Shown here piece after piece: positions 5,311 to 5,323 of a stretch of DNA of 5,323 nucleotides (position 1 is the stretch's first letter; every line of letters begins with the position of its first letter). The notes under the pieces are model-generated. The model saw only the letters and a list, made by a program, of their open reading frames with translations. It did no database searches and had not been told where the DNA came from. The stretch lies in assembly GCA_022708005.1 (NCBI GenBank), contig JAKIZN010000138.1, positions 1 through 5,323 on the forward strand, written 5' to 3'. Origin of the DNA: Bacteroidota bacterium. GTDB taxonomy: Bacteria; Bacteroidota; Ignavibacteria; Kapaibacteriales; UBA2268. The translations under genes were made by a program, and so were the position numbers.

Positions 5311-5323
5311 AAATCTCCGATTG

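Overview
The window is an AT-rich bacterial chromosomal segment that carries the start of a flagellar operon. By order and family resemblance it reads fliL-fliM-fliN-fliO on the + strand (about 2603-5115). A 12-repeat TPR protein on the same strand precedes it (890-2317). On the minus strand at the left edge are a small J-domain protein (196-504) and the first 59 codons of a gamma-carbonic-anhydrase-like protein (1-178, cut by the window edge).

Organism: FliL, FliM, FliN and FliO indicate a motile bacterium, and the overall composition is AT-rich. The short perfect hairpins followed by a TTTGTAGAAAA-type core at the right end resemble intergenic repeats I associate with Bacteroidota/Chlorobi-group (FCB) genomes. 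Several genes have recognisable Shine-Dalgarno sequences (gamma-CA, fliL, fliN, fliO), which is less typical of Bacteroidota proper. A flagellated FCB lineage such as Ignavibacteria or Kapabacteria is a reasonable but unproven guess.

Layout: 1-504 is a leftward two-gene unit. 505-889 is a divergent intergenic region holding a diverged repeat, a 34-base near-palindrome and two small dyads. 890-2317 is the TPR gene. 2318-2602 is a very AT-rich spacer with a partial sigma-54-like box and a strong 12-bp inverted repeat just ahead of the fliL ribosome binding site. 2603-5115 is the tightly packed flagellar block, with gaps of 8, 2 and 16 bases. 5116-5323 is non-coding repeat sequence, so fliP, the usual next gene, does not follow directly.

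How the genes fit together: FliM and FliN build the switch (C-ring) that sets rotation direction, FliL sits at the stator, and FliO helps assemble the export gate. Both FliM and FliN start with an EID-(S/A)-L-(L/I) peptide of the CheY-P-binding type, so the switch may have two docking sites. No clearly new system is visible. The observations most worth following up are the hairpin before fliL, the second CheY-type peptide on FliN, the insertion-free TPR array and the palindromic repeats flanking the block.
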